A program made the translations under genes and the position numbers. From Syntrophaceae bacterium UBA6078 (GTDB taxonomy: Bacteria; Desulfobacterota; Syntrophia; Syntrophales; UBA2210), in NCBI GenBank assembly GCA_002428735.1, contig DIXO01000052.1, positions 1-27,186 on the forward strand: a stretch of DNA of 27,186 nt, given 5' to 3'. Below, one piece after another: positions 4,983-12,948 of this stretch; position 1 is the first letter of the stretch; each line of letters opens with the position of its first letter. Under the pieces are notes generated by a model, which saw nothing but the letters and a program-made list of their open reading frames with translations, was not told the DNA's origin and did no database searches.

Positions 4983-7376
4983 ATGGTATCGGGTGGCGAA
5001 CAAGATGAACTGCGGCGGCTGCGCGAGGAGAACGCCCGCCTGAAGGAATTGCTGATCCGTCACGGCATCGCTTGGAAGGAGCCGACCGCCCCTGAACTCA
5101 TTCTCGCCCCAACCGAATCCGTACCAGCCCCAACCCATTTCACCACCGACAACAAGATCTTCCTGTTCCGCCGTCTGTTCCGGGGGCGTGAGGATGTCTA
5201 TTCCCAGCGCTGGGAGTCCGTTAGGGGCACATCCGGCTATTCACCGGCCTGCGGCAACGAATGGAAACCCGGTGTCTGCAACAAACCCCGGATCAAATGC
5301 AGCGACTGCACCCAGCGCCAGTTGCTACCGATGACCGATCAGGTAATCTACGACCATCTGGCCGGGAAGCAGACTATCGGCGTCTATCCGCTCCTGACCG
5401 ATGACACCTGCTATTTTCTCGCGGCTGACTTCGACGAAGCCGACTGGCTGGAGGATGCCAAGGCCTTTATGCAATCCTGCCGGGAGTTTGCTATTCCGTT
5501 GGCGCTGGAGATTTCCCGCTCTGGCAACGGCGCCCACGCTTGGATTTTTTTTACCGAGCCGGTTCCGGCCCGCGTGGCCCGTCAGCTCGGGGCCGCGCTG
5601 ATCAGTCATACCTGTGACTGCACCCGGCAATTGTCCCTGTCCAGCTACGACCGGCTGTTTCCCAATCAGGATACCCTGCCCAAGGGTGGTTTCGGCAATC
5701 TCATCGCGCTGCCCCTGCAGAAACAGCCGAGAGACTGGGGGCGCAGTGTATTCGTCGATGAACACCTGCAACCCTACCCGGACCAGTGGGCGTTTCTGGC
5801 ATCCATCCGTCCCATGTCCCAGCGTGACATGGAAAATGCCATTTTGCGGGCCAGTGACGGCCGCCATCCCTTGGATGTGGCCTTTGCCAGCGAGGAAGAG
5901 GGCAGCAAGCCCTGGCAGCGTCCATCGCCTGTGCCAGCCCGGATTGCTGGCCCTTTGCCTGAGTCGCTGACCTTAGTGCTGGCCAACCAGATTTTCATCG
6001 CCAAGGCCGATTTGCCGCAATCGCTGGCCAACCGCCTGATCCGGCTCTCCGCCTTCCAGAATCCGGAGTTCTACAAGGCCCAAGCCATGCGCCTGCCGGT
6101 GTGGAACAAGCCGCGCATCATCGGCTGTGCCGAGAATTTTCCGCTGCATATTGGCCTGCCCCGTGGCTGCCTCGATGCGGTGCTCGAACTGTTGCAGGAG
6201 AACGACATCCGTCCGGAATTACAGGACGAACGTCCGCCGGGGCGGAGAGTGACCGCCAAATTCACCGGCACCTTGCGCAAGGACCAGAAAGTGGCAGTAC
6301 GGGAGATGCTCAAACATGAGGTCGGCGTGCTCTGCGCCCCAACGGCATTTGGCAAGACGGTTTCCGCTGCCGCACTGATCGCTCGCCGCAAAGTGAGCAC
6401 GCTGGTGTTGGTCCATCGTACCGAGCTTCTACGCCAGTGGCAAGAACGATTGACCGGACTTCTTGAGTTACAGAAAGGATGTCTGGGTGCAATCGGCGGC
6501 GGCAAGAAGAAGCCTTCCGGCAAGATCGACATCGCCGTTATGCAGTCGCTCTCACGCCGGGGGGACCTGGGCGAACTGCTCGACCAGTACGGGCAGATCA
6601 TCGTTGATGAGTGCCATCATCTCCCGGCCTTTTCCTTCGAGGCGATACTCAAACAGGTCAACGCGAAATTCGTGGTGGGTCTGACGGCCACGCCGATACG
6701 GCGCGAGGGCCATCAGCCGATCATCTTTATGCAGTGCGGGCCAATCCGCCACAGCGCAGCCAGGCCCGACACCACCCCGGCGCAACTGGAGGTCTGGTCA
6801 AAGGTGCTGCCCGCGCCGGAGGTCCCGCCGGATTCCCCGATTCAGAACGTGTTCCGCATCCTCGCCAACGATGCTAACCGCAATCGGCGGATCGCCGGGG
6901 ATGTGCTGGGCGCTTATCGAGAAGGGCGTAAGGTACTGGTACTTACCGAAAGGACGAATCACCTGCCACTGTTACAGAAGGAACTTGGGGACGAGGTTGA
7001 ACATTGCTTCGTCCTGCACGGCCGCTTATCGAAGAAACAGAGAACGGCGGTATTTGCCGGACTGGATGCATTGGAGGAATCCGCGCCGAGGGTACTGCTT
7101 GCCACCGGTCGTCTGATCGGCGAAGGTTTCGACCACCCGCCGCTCGACACGCTGGTGCTGGCCATGCCGATCTCCTGGAAGGGAACTTTGCAACAATATG
7201 CCGGAAGACTTCACCGCGAACACGCCCACAAGAAGGATGTGCGCATCTACGACTATGCCGAGACCGATCAGCCTCAGCTCGCCCGCATGTGGGGAAAACG
7301 CCAGCGTGGCTATCGCGCCATGGGATACGAGATCAGACCGATGCGAATCGTTATTTTAGAAACGGCAAGAACCTAA
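4983..7376 (+). CDS. TOTE-type archaeo-eukaryotic primase fused to SF2 helicase
   Basis: A 797-aa protein. Residues 5-27 form a short leucine-rich coiled coil. Residues about 55-280 match the archaeo-eukaryotic primase domain of TOTE conflict systems: a Cys cluster (C90, C99, C106, C109), YFLAADFDE with the catalytic Asp pair (149-151), SRSGNGAHAWIFF (178-190), and LFPNQD followed by GFGNLIALPLQ. A superfamily 2 helicase follows: Walker A APTAFGKT (452-459), DECH (542-545), TAT (568-570), and GRLHR-type motif VI (about 741-745). The two activities suggest copying or unwinding of invading nucleic acid; this role is proposed for the family, not shown here. No nuclease domain is evident. The start codon has only a weak ribosome site, so coupling to the upstream Fic gene is possible. 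GC is higher than in the island to the left. Confidence 0.85.
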   Translation: MVSGGEQDELRRLREENARLKELLIRHGIAWKEPTAPELILAPTESVPAPTHFTTDNKIFLFRRLFRGREDVYSQRWESVRGTSGYSPACGNEWKPGVCNKPRIKCSDCTQRQLLPMTDQVIYDHLAGKQTIGVYPLLTDDTCYFLAADFDEADWLEDAKAFMQSCREFAIPLALEISRSGNGAHAWIFFTEPVPARVARQLGAALISHTCDCTRQLSLSSYDRLFPNQDTLPKGGFGNLIALPLQKQPRDWGRSVFVDEHLQPYPDQWAFLASIRPMSQRDMENAILRASDGRHPLDVAFASEEEGSKPWQRPSPVPARIAGPLPESLTLVLANQIFIAKADLPQSLANRLIRLSAFQNPEFYKAQAMRLPVWNKPRIIGCAENFPLHIGLPRGCLDAVLELLQENDIRPELQDERPPGRRVTAKFTGTLRKDQKVAVREMLKHEVGVLCAPTAFGKTVSAAALIARRKVSTLVLVHRTELLRQWQERLTGLLELQKGCLGAIGGGKKKPSGKIDIAVMQSLSRRGDLGELLDQYGQIIVDECHHLPAFSFEAILKQVNAKFVVGLTATPIRREGHQPIIFMQCGPIRHSAARPDTTPAQLEVWSKVLPAPEVPPDSPIQNVFRILANDANRNRRIAGDVLGAYREGRKVLVLTERTNHLPLLQKELGDEVEHCFVLHGRLSKKQRTAVFAGLDALEESAPRVLLATGRLIGEGFDHPPLDTLVLAMPISWKGTLQQYAGRLHREHAHKKDVRIYDYAETDQPQLARMWGKRQRGYRAMGYEIRPMRIVILETART

Positions 7377-7478
7377 AATAAGGCCGGCCACTATTTTAAC
7401 TTCGCCGATCCATGTCCAGCAGAAACCGCCGGACGAGCACGATCGGGTTTTAGGTTGCCTTCCTCATACTCCATCCAC

Positions 7479-8369
7479 TTATATTCCACCAGATCTCTTC
7501 AGTGCTTCGATGCGGTCTTCCAAAGGAGGGTGGCTCATGAAGAGGAGTTTCAGGCCATGCTGCGAGGACTTGCCGGATATGCCAAATGCGGACATCTGCT
7601 CGGGCAGCGGTTCCTGAACACTTTTTTTGAGTTTTTCCAGCGCATCGATCATATTTGCCGTACCCGCCAGTTTTGCGCCGCCGGCATCCGCCCGGAATTC
7701 ACGTTTACGGCTGAACCAGAGGACGATGATGCTTGCCAGAATACCGAATACAATCTGCGCGACAATGGTGGTAATGAAAAAACCCAGGCCGTGCCCTTCC
7801 TCATTTTTCAGAATCACGCGGTCCACAAAGTGACCAACGACACGTGAAATAAAGATAACGAAGGTATTGACAACGCCCTGAATCAACGCCAGCGTCACCA
7901 TGTCGCCATTCGCCACGTGAGTCATTTCGTGGGCGAGTACCGCCTCCACTTGCCGTTGATTCATAGTGCGCAAGAGCCCGGTGCTCACGGCTACCAGAGC
8001 TTTATTCCGGCTCATCCCGGTGGCAAAGGCGTTGGGCGCGGCGGAATCGAAAACGGCCACCTCAGGCATTCCAATTCCAGCCATCTGCGCCTGCTTTTTC
8101 ACCGTGTCCACCAACCACAGTTCATGGTTGGACCGGGGCTGAGTGATCACCTGAGCCCCCGTGACCCGTTTGGCCGTCCATTTTGACATGGCGAGGGAAA
8201 GAAAAGATCCGCCGAAGCCGAATACGGCTGCAAAGATAAGAAGATTCCAATAATCCAAGCCCGAGCCGCTTGCAGCCAGAATACTGTCAACACCCAACAG
8301 CCGCAAAACAATACTCAGGACAATGAGCACAGCGATATTGGTCAGCACAAACAACAAAACTCTCTTCAT
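7479..8369 (-). CDS. htpX: HtpX membrane zinc metalloprotease
   Basis: A 296-aa M48-family protease that degrades damaged membrane proteins with its active site facing the cytoplasm. Two N-terminal membrane segments (residues about 4-25 and 40-60) are followed by the zinc motif HEMTH (147-151). A further membrane pair encloses VVNTFVIFISRVV and FFITTIVAQIVFGILASIIV. The third zinc ligand lies in SRKREFRADAGGA. Length and order match E. coli HtpX. I chose the ATG at 8369 because MKRVLLFVLTNIAVL aligns with the usual start and GGAGG lies 10 bases upstream; the ATG at 8378 is too close to that site. It is a single-gene unit, convergent with the helicase gene. The 102-base gap to that gene shows no clear terminator. 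Confidence 0.93.
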   Translation of the reverse strand: MKRVLLFVLTNIAVLIVLSIVLRLLGVDSILAASGSGLDYWNLLIFAAVFGFGGSFLSLAMSKWTAKRVTGAQVITQPRSNHELWLVDTVKKQAQMAGIGMPEVAVFDSAAPNAFATGMSRNKALVAVSTGLLRTMNQRQVEAVLAHEMTHVANGDMVTLALIQGVVNTFVIFISRVVGHFVDRVILKNEEGHGLGFFITTIVAQIVFGILASIIVLWFSRKREFRADAGGAKLAGTANMIDALEKLKKSVQEPLPEQMSAFGISGKSSQHGLKLLFMSHPPLEDRIEALKRSGGI

Positions 8370-8433
8370 TGCTTTCATTCCTCCACGGTATCTGTGTATG
8401 CGCAGACTACTAAAAGTAGGTTACATCGCACAC

Positions 8434-8463
8434 ATAATCTAATTGTGCCCGGGTGGATGTCAA
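8434..8463 (-). promoter_or_regulatory. Candidate htpX promoter
   Basis: TTGACA (8463-8458), an 18-base spacer and GATTAT (8439-8434) on the minus strand, about 65 bases before the htpX start. It reads as a housekeeping promoter; a heat-shock sigma-32 pattern is not convincing. The rest of the 376-base gap 8370-8745 shows no gene and no clear promoter for the plus-strand pair. Confidence 0.45.
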
Positions 8464-8745
8464 GTTTTTTCACCGAAGCCTGCCAAGCATATATCCGTTT
8501 TATTCCATGTTCGAGTCTTCCCATAATATTCGACTTGCCATGCGGCACCTACGTCGCTCTCTTCAAAGAAATATAACCACCGACGGCAGGCATCTGTTTC
8601 ACCCATACGAACATTCCGAGTTGAAATGCCTGGAAACAGCGGGACGAATCGGTCTGTCAGATACCGCCTTTTTCATAAACCAAGGCTTGCATCTGCCCCG
8701 TATTTGCGGTACTCGGGCGGAGGTTTCATCCGTAAAAACCTGGTA

Positions 8746-9351
8746 ATGAGAAAAAATATGATCAGCCGGATAGCACAGGAATTAAAACACCACGCCCCGT
8801 TTACTCTGTTCGGCGCCCTAACCGGCGTGGTGATGATGGTTATTTTCCAGCATATTCCGCAGCATATAGCCTATAACACCTTCTACATTCTCCACCCGAT
8901 TCACGTCCTTCTGAGCGCCCTTGTCACCGCGTCCATCTATCGGACATACAGGAGAGACGGCTCCCTCCCGGCGCTCCTGGCCATCGGCTTTTTCGGCTCC
9001 ATCGGCATTGCCACCATCAGCGATTCCCTGATACCGTATTTTGGCGAATTCCTGCTTAATATGCCGAACAGGGGACTGCACATCGGCTTTATCGAAAAAT
9101 GGTGGTTGATCAATCCGTTGGCCCTTCTGGGGATCGCCATCGCCTATGTCCGCCCCTCCACGAAGTTTCCCCACGCGGGGCATGTCCTCCTGAGCACCTG
9201 GGCATCGCTCTTTCATATCCTGATGGCCGTAGGCGGTCCCATCAACTGGCTTTCCTATCTCGTTGTTTTCGTGTTCCTGTTCATTGCCGTCGTGATCCCC
9301 TGCTGTGTCAGCGACATCGTGTTTCCGCTCCTCTTTGTGGGGAAAAAATAA
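8746..9351 (+). CDS. Uncharacterised polytopic membrane protein
   Basis: About 201 aa, with five or six hydrophobic segments: FTLFGALTGVVMMVIF, HPIHVLLSALVTASIY, LLAIGFFGSIGIATI, LINPLALLGIAIAYV, HVLLSTWASLFHILMAVG and LVVFVFLFIAVVIPCC. Conserved-looking polar residues lie in or near the membrane (HxxPxH, ISDSLIPYFGE, HAGHVLLSTWASLFH), which could bind a metal or carry a substrate; I do not recognise the family with certainty. I placed the start at the ATG at 8746 because the upstream 40 codons are basic, non-hydrophobic and lack a ribosome site; the ATG at 8758 is also possible. An HD-domain gene follows after 18 bases, so the two are probably co-transcribed. Confidence 0.65.
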   Translation: MRKNMISRIAQELKHHAPFTLFGALTGVVMMVIFQHIPQHIAYNTFYILHPIHVLLSALVTASIYRTYRRDGSLPALLAIGFFGSIGIATISDSLIPYFGEFLLNMPNRGLHIGFIEKWWLINPLALLGIAIAYVRPSTKFPHAGHVLLSTWASLFHILMAVGGPINWLSYLVVFVFLFIAVVIPCCVSDIVFPLLFVGKK

Positions 9352-9369
9352 GAAATCGGGGAAGATCCG

Positions 9370-10131
9370 ATGAATACGGCAGATCTCTCGAAAGCGAAAC
9401 TTCTTTCCGAACAAATAGCCGCAGCCTGCGGGACTCCCCGCTTTTACCGGGAGCAGAAGGCTCCCGTTGACGAATCCGTCCGTCTTTTTACAAACAGTCC
9501 CATGGTCGCGGCCTGCGTCGAGATACTGACATCGAGGGCGGATGTATCCGGCCACGGCCTCTCCCATTCCCGCACGGTTGCCATAGATGCGGGAGCGATC
9601 ATCCTGATCGAACGGGGCTCTTCGGCACAGTCGAAACGTCTGGTCATGCTGGCACACCTGGCCGGGGTACTGCATGACATACGGAGAGCGGGGAAGGATC
9701 ATGCCCGGCGCGGGGCCGATGAGGCGGAGGAAATCCTCACAGGGTTCGAGGTAACTGATACGGAACGGCGTGCCGTGGTTGATGCCATACGAAACCACGA
9801 AGCCTTTCAGCCCTGTGTCCCTCTTGGCGACCCGGACGCGCAGCTCCTGTCCGACGCCCTCTACGACGCCGACAAGTTTCGATGGGGACCTGACAACTTT
9901 ACGGAGATGCTCTGGGATATCGCTGCAACGCGGAATGTTTCCGTTGCGTCTCTCCTCCCCTATTTCCCTTCCGGCTTCGAATCCCTGCGCGAGATCAGAA
10001 AGACCTTCCGGTCCGTTACGGGGAAACGGTACGGTCCCGATTTTATCGATCGGGGCCTGCGGATCGGTGAGGCGTTACGCGCGGAACTGACCGGCATGTA
10101 TCTCCCCGATACTTCTGCCGAACCAGACTGA
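9370..10131 (+). CDS. HD-domain phosphohydrolase
   Basis: A 253-aa soluble protein with an HD metal-dependent phosphohydrolase domain. The metal-binding pattern is visible as GHGLSHSRTV (first His), AHLAGVLHDIRR (the His-Asp doublet), AIRNHEAF and LSDALYDADKFRWGPDN (late Asp). Such enzymes hydrolyse nucleotides or cyclic nucleotides; the substrate cannot be read from the sequence. The extended N-terminus (about 45 residues) and the C-terminal segment after FRSVTGKRY are not part of the core fold. GGGGAAG precedes the ATG. It follows the small membrane protein closely and ends 29 bases from the convergent aminomutase gene. Confidence 0.8.
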   Translation: MNTADLSKAKLLSEQIAAACGTPRFYREQKAPVDESVRLFTNSPMVAACVEILTSRADVSGHGLSHSRTVAIDAGAIILIERGSSAQSKRLVMLAHLAGVLHDIRRAGKDHARRGADEAEEILTGFEVTDTERRAVVDAIRNHEAFQPCVPLGDPDAQLLSDALYDADKFRWGPDNFTEMLWDIAATRNVSVASLLPYFPSGFESLREIRKTFRSVTGKRYGPDFIDRGLRIGEALRAELTGMYLPDTSAEPD

Positions 10132-10160
10132 TCCGGTTCCCGCGCAGCCCGGCCGCCTGT

Positions 10161-11984
10161 CTAGAAATAATACAGCATGGAGAGGTAATCGTTCACATTC
10201 TCACCGTCCGCCTCCAGCCGTTTGAAATAATCGTACAGAGACACATCCGTATACAGGTAGTCCGTGGCCGTGGTGAGCTTCGTTTCCCATGAATAAAACC
10301 GGTACACCCTCCTGCCGTCGGGCAAGACCATGATGACTTCGTGATCCTGCCAGGCCCGTAAATGCGATTTTCCCAGTTTCGGCACATTGAAGACCGGCTC
10401 ATCCGTCCTGACCAGGCCGGGGAGGAGCCGCGCCTCCTCCTTGTTTTCCTGTAATATCCGCGAGATGGGAACCCGGAAATCCACGGTCTCTCCCTTTCCC
10501 TGACAGTTGAATGTATAGTAGGGATCGATGCCGCACACCTTGAGCGTTTTGCGGAGGAAAGCCGTCTCAAACTTCCGGCTGTTGTAGTAGGTAAAGACCT
10601 GCTGGTTGTAGATATTGATCCCCCGTTTTTTGATCTTTTTCACGGCATCCAGGACGTCGTCACATATCTCGGTTGGATGCTCGATATGGGTGACGATGGC
10701 GATCTCCCGTTTCCCCCACTCGTGGTATTTCTCAAGGATTTCAAGCAGACCGTCATTGATCCTCTGGGGAAGGGTCACCAGCGTCCGCGTGCCGATCCGT
10801 ATCCTGTCCACATGGTCTATTGCCGCGATTTCTCCGATCAGCCAGTCAAGATAGGTATTGTTCAGCGTGAAAGGATCCCCCCCTGTTATCAGGATTTCCG
10901 AAAGGTTTTTATCCTCCGTCGCCCACTGAATCATGGCCTTCACCTTTCGTTTGGGCATCATGGGGTTATCGTCGATATCCCTGATTTCCCAGTTTCGCTG
11001 ACAATACACACAGATCTGCGGACACGAATTAAACGGTTTCATGATGATAATCTGGGGATACCTGCGCGTGACTCCGTCTATGGGACTCGTGGCATGCTCG
11101 CCCATAAAGTCCATGTCGCGTCCTTCTCCCTGGTTCGCGAGGACATTGCTGCAATACCGTGCGCTCGGGATAACCTGCGCCCGAATAGCGCGATCATGGG
11201 GAGACCGCCCCTCTTCATTAAAAAGGGACAGGTAATGGGGCGTGATTTCAAAGGGAATACGATGTTTCTTCGCCATCCGCAACCCTTCCTTCTCTTCATC
11301 ATCCAGAGCGACAAAGGAGGCCAGCGTATCGATATCTTTGATAATGTGTTTCATGTGCCAGAGGTAATCGTGCCAGTCGTCTTCTCCGGCTTCGAAATAA
11401 CTCAGGATTTTCTTTTGCAGTTTCTTCCTCTGTTGTGCCAGCCTGAGATCCAACCCTGTTTTGTACCGTCTGAAATACCGGCGCACCATGGCCCCGTAAT
11501 CATCGAGCTGGGACGACCGTACGATGGCGGCGGCCCGGCCTTCTTTTTGATCCTGCAGTTCCTGATATCGCGCGTGTTTTCCGTATGTCCCCCTGATCCC
11601 GGCCAGGAGCGCCAGGTACTCCAGAAGAAACCCCTCGCTGACCTTCTCACGGGCCCCCTCTTCCCCTTTGGCAAGATCGTACAGGAAAGACAGAGGCGAA
11701 ACCCCCGTCAGGTGTTCATGTTCCGTCCTCATCGTATTGGACAGGACCCGGATACATTCGCGGACATTTCTCTTTTCCACAACATTCAACCCCGCAAAGG
11801 GAGTGTCTGCTTTCATGTTGTACAGATCCCGTCTCAGACGATCGAGGTAATCGAAAAACACATACCGCGCCTCTTCCACATGCTTGGCATCTCGTAATAT
11901 GCTCCTGAGCCTGGGTTCCGCTTTCCATATCCCCTCAAGCAATTCTTCCTTTGAAAAACCGATCGCCCGCTTCACGTGAGACAC
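10161..11984 (-). CDS. KamA-family radical SAM aminomutase-like enzyme
   Basis: A 607-aa protein whose second half (about 240-600) matches lysine 2,3-aminomutase: cluster motif CPQICVYC (C321, C325, C328), ITGGDPF, and a PLP lysine candidate in NVPKLGKSH (K536 or K539). KamA enzymes move an amino group from C2 to C3 using SAM, an iron-sulfur cluster and PLP. The first 240 residues are an added helical region not found in classic 416-aa KamA. The two aspartates that hold the side-chain amine of lysine appear replaced: FNCQGKGETVDFRVP where KamA has Cys-Asp, and no Asp before the PLP lysine. The substrate is thus probably not lysine. The start is GTG at 11984 (or GTG at 11975), with AGGTGAGG upstream. 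It is the last gene of the operon, 78 bases behind the BKACE gene. Confidence 0.85.
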   Translation of the reverse strand: MSHVKRAIGFSKEELLEGIWKAEPRLRSILRDAKHVEEARYVFFDYLDRLRRDLYNMKADTPFAGLNVVEKRNVRECIRVLSNTMRTEHEHLTGVSPLSFLYDLAKGEEGAREKVSEGFLLEYLALLAGIRGTYGKHARYQELQDQKEGRAAAIVRSSQLDDYGAMVRRYFRRYKTGLDLRLAQQRKKLQKKILSYFEAGEDDWHDYLWHMKHIIKDIDTLASFVALDDEEKEGLRMAKKHRIPFEITPHYLSLFNEEGRSPHDRAIRAQVIPSARYCSNVLANQGEGRDMDFMGEHATSPIDGVTRRYPQIIIMKPFNSCPQICVYCQRNWEIRDIDDNPMMPKRKVKAMIQWATEDKNLSEILITGGDPFTLNNTYLDWLIGEIAAIDHVDRIRIGTRTLVTLPQRINDGLLEILEKYHEWGKREIAIVTHIEHPTEICDDVLDAVKKIKKRGINIYNQQVFTYYNSRKFETAFLRKTLKVCGIDPYYTFNCQGKGETVDFRVPISRILQENKEEARLLPGLVRTDEPVFNVPKLGKSHLRAWQDHEVIMVLPDGRRVYRFYSWETKLTTATDYLYTDVSLYDYFKRLEADGENVNDYLSMLYYF

Positions 11985-12062
11985 CTCACCTTCAATGGTT
12001 ATTGGTTGTCATTATCCATAACATCATGCAATCCGGAGCTACGACGCTTTCACGAGTGATTC

Positions 12063-12893
12063 TCAGTGGTTAGCTCTCAATCCCAGAATCTTTCTCGCTT
12101 CCTCCGGTTTTGCGATTTCACGGCCATATGCCCGGCAGAGGGGAACATAGCGCTCCACAATCTCGGCATTGGTTTTGGCAAAGACGCCCTTTTCCAGGTA
12201 AACGGCGTCTTCCATCCCGACCCGGACATGCCCCCCCATGATGAGCGCCATCATGGCCATGTTAATCTGAGGCGCCCCGATGCCGATGCAGGACCATGTC
12301 GCATTTTCCGGTATATGCTCGTAGAAATGCAGAAAGGACTTGGGGGTCGCGGGGGCGCCGGCCGGGGTGCCCAGAACAAACTGAAAATGAAGGGGGTCGT
12401 CCAGTTTTCCCTCTTTTCTCATCCGCAGGGCCGTGATAATCATCCCAAGGTCAAAGGCCTCGATCTCTGGCTTCACGCCATATTCCCTCATCTGCCGGGC
12501 GGCCTCATCAAGGAACTCAACCGAATTGATAAAGGGCTTCCCCCCGAGATTGATCGACCCCGCATCGAAGGATGCCAGTTCCGGTTTCAGGGTCAGACAC
12601 GCCAGGCGCTCCTCCGTGGGCAGATTCAGGCCGGGGACACCGCTCGTGGTCAGACATAAAATTAGGTCCGTCTTTGACCTGATCGGATCGACAACCCGTT
12701 TGTAGAGATTCACGTCGGGAGATCCCATGCCTGTTTCGGGGTCCCGCACATGAATATGCACGATGGCAGCCCCCGCTTCCCAGCTTTCAATGGCGGACTG
12801 GGCGATTTCCTCCGGGGTTATGGGGATATAGGGTGTCACATCCCGTTGCATGCGGCTCCCCGTAATGGCGGCAGTTATGATTACCTTTTCCAT
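12063..12893 (-). CDS. BKACE-family beta-keto acid cleavage enzyme (DUF849)
   Basis: A 276-aa TIM-barrel enzyme close in length and sequence to 3-keto-5-aminohexanoate cleavage enzyme (Kce). The family condenses a beta-keto acid with acetyl-CoA and splits it to acetoacetate plus a CoA ester, using zinc. Zinc ligands are H46 and H48 (VHIHVRD) and E228, with catalytic R224 and D229 (RVGMED). The residue that in Kce is Glu14 and contacts the substrate amine is Arg14 here (TAAITGSRM), which suggests an acidic beta-keto acid rather than the lysine intermediate; this rests on my recollection of the Kce structure. AAGGAAGG precedes the ATG. It lies between an aminotransferase and the KamA-like gene, which could feed it. 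Confidence 0.9.
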   Translation of the reverse strand: MEKVIITAAITGSRMQRDVTPYIPITPEEIAQSAIESWEAGAAIVHIHVRDPETGMGSPDVNLYKRVVDPIRSKTDLILCLTTSGVPGLNLPTEERLACLTLKPELASFDAGSINLGGKPFINSVEFLDEAARQMREYGVKPEIEAFDLGMIITALRMRKEGKLDDPLHFQFVLGTPAGAPATPKSFLHFYEHIPENATWSCIGIGAPQINMAMMALIMGGHVRVGMEDAVYLEKGVFAKTNAEIVERYVPLCRAYGREIAKPEEARKILGLRANH

Positions 12894-12948
12894 CGTTCCT
12901 TCCTTTCGTCAGAATGATTTCTCCACGCGATTTACAGCACGTCAGCAA

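Noticed and set aside
8818..9798. 326-codon open frame on the minus strand
   Set aside because: Antisense to two plus-strand genes that have clear domain motifs; charged, low-complexity translation and no ribosome site.
10677..11897. 406-codon open frame on the plus strand
   Set aside because: Antisense shadow of the KamA-like gene, a product of GC bias at third codon positions.
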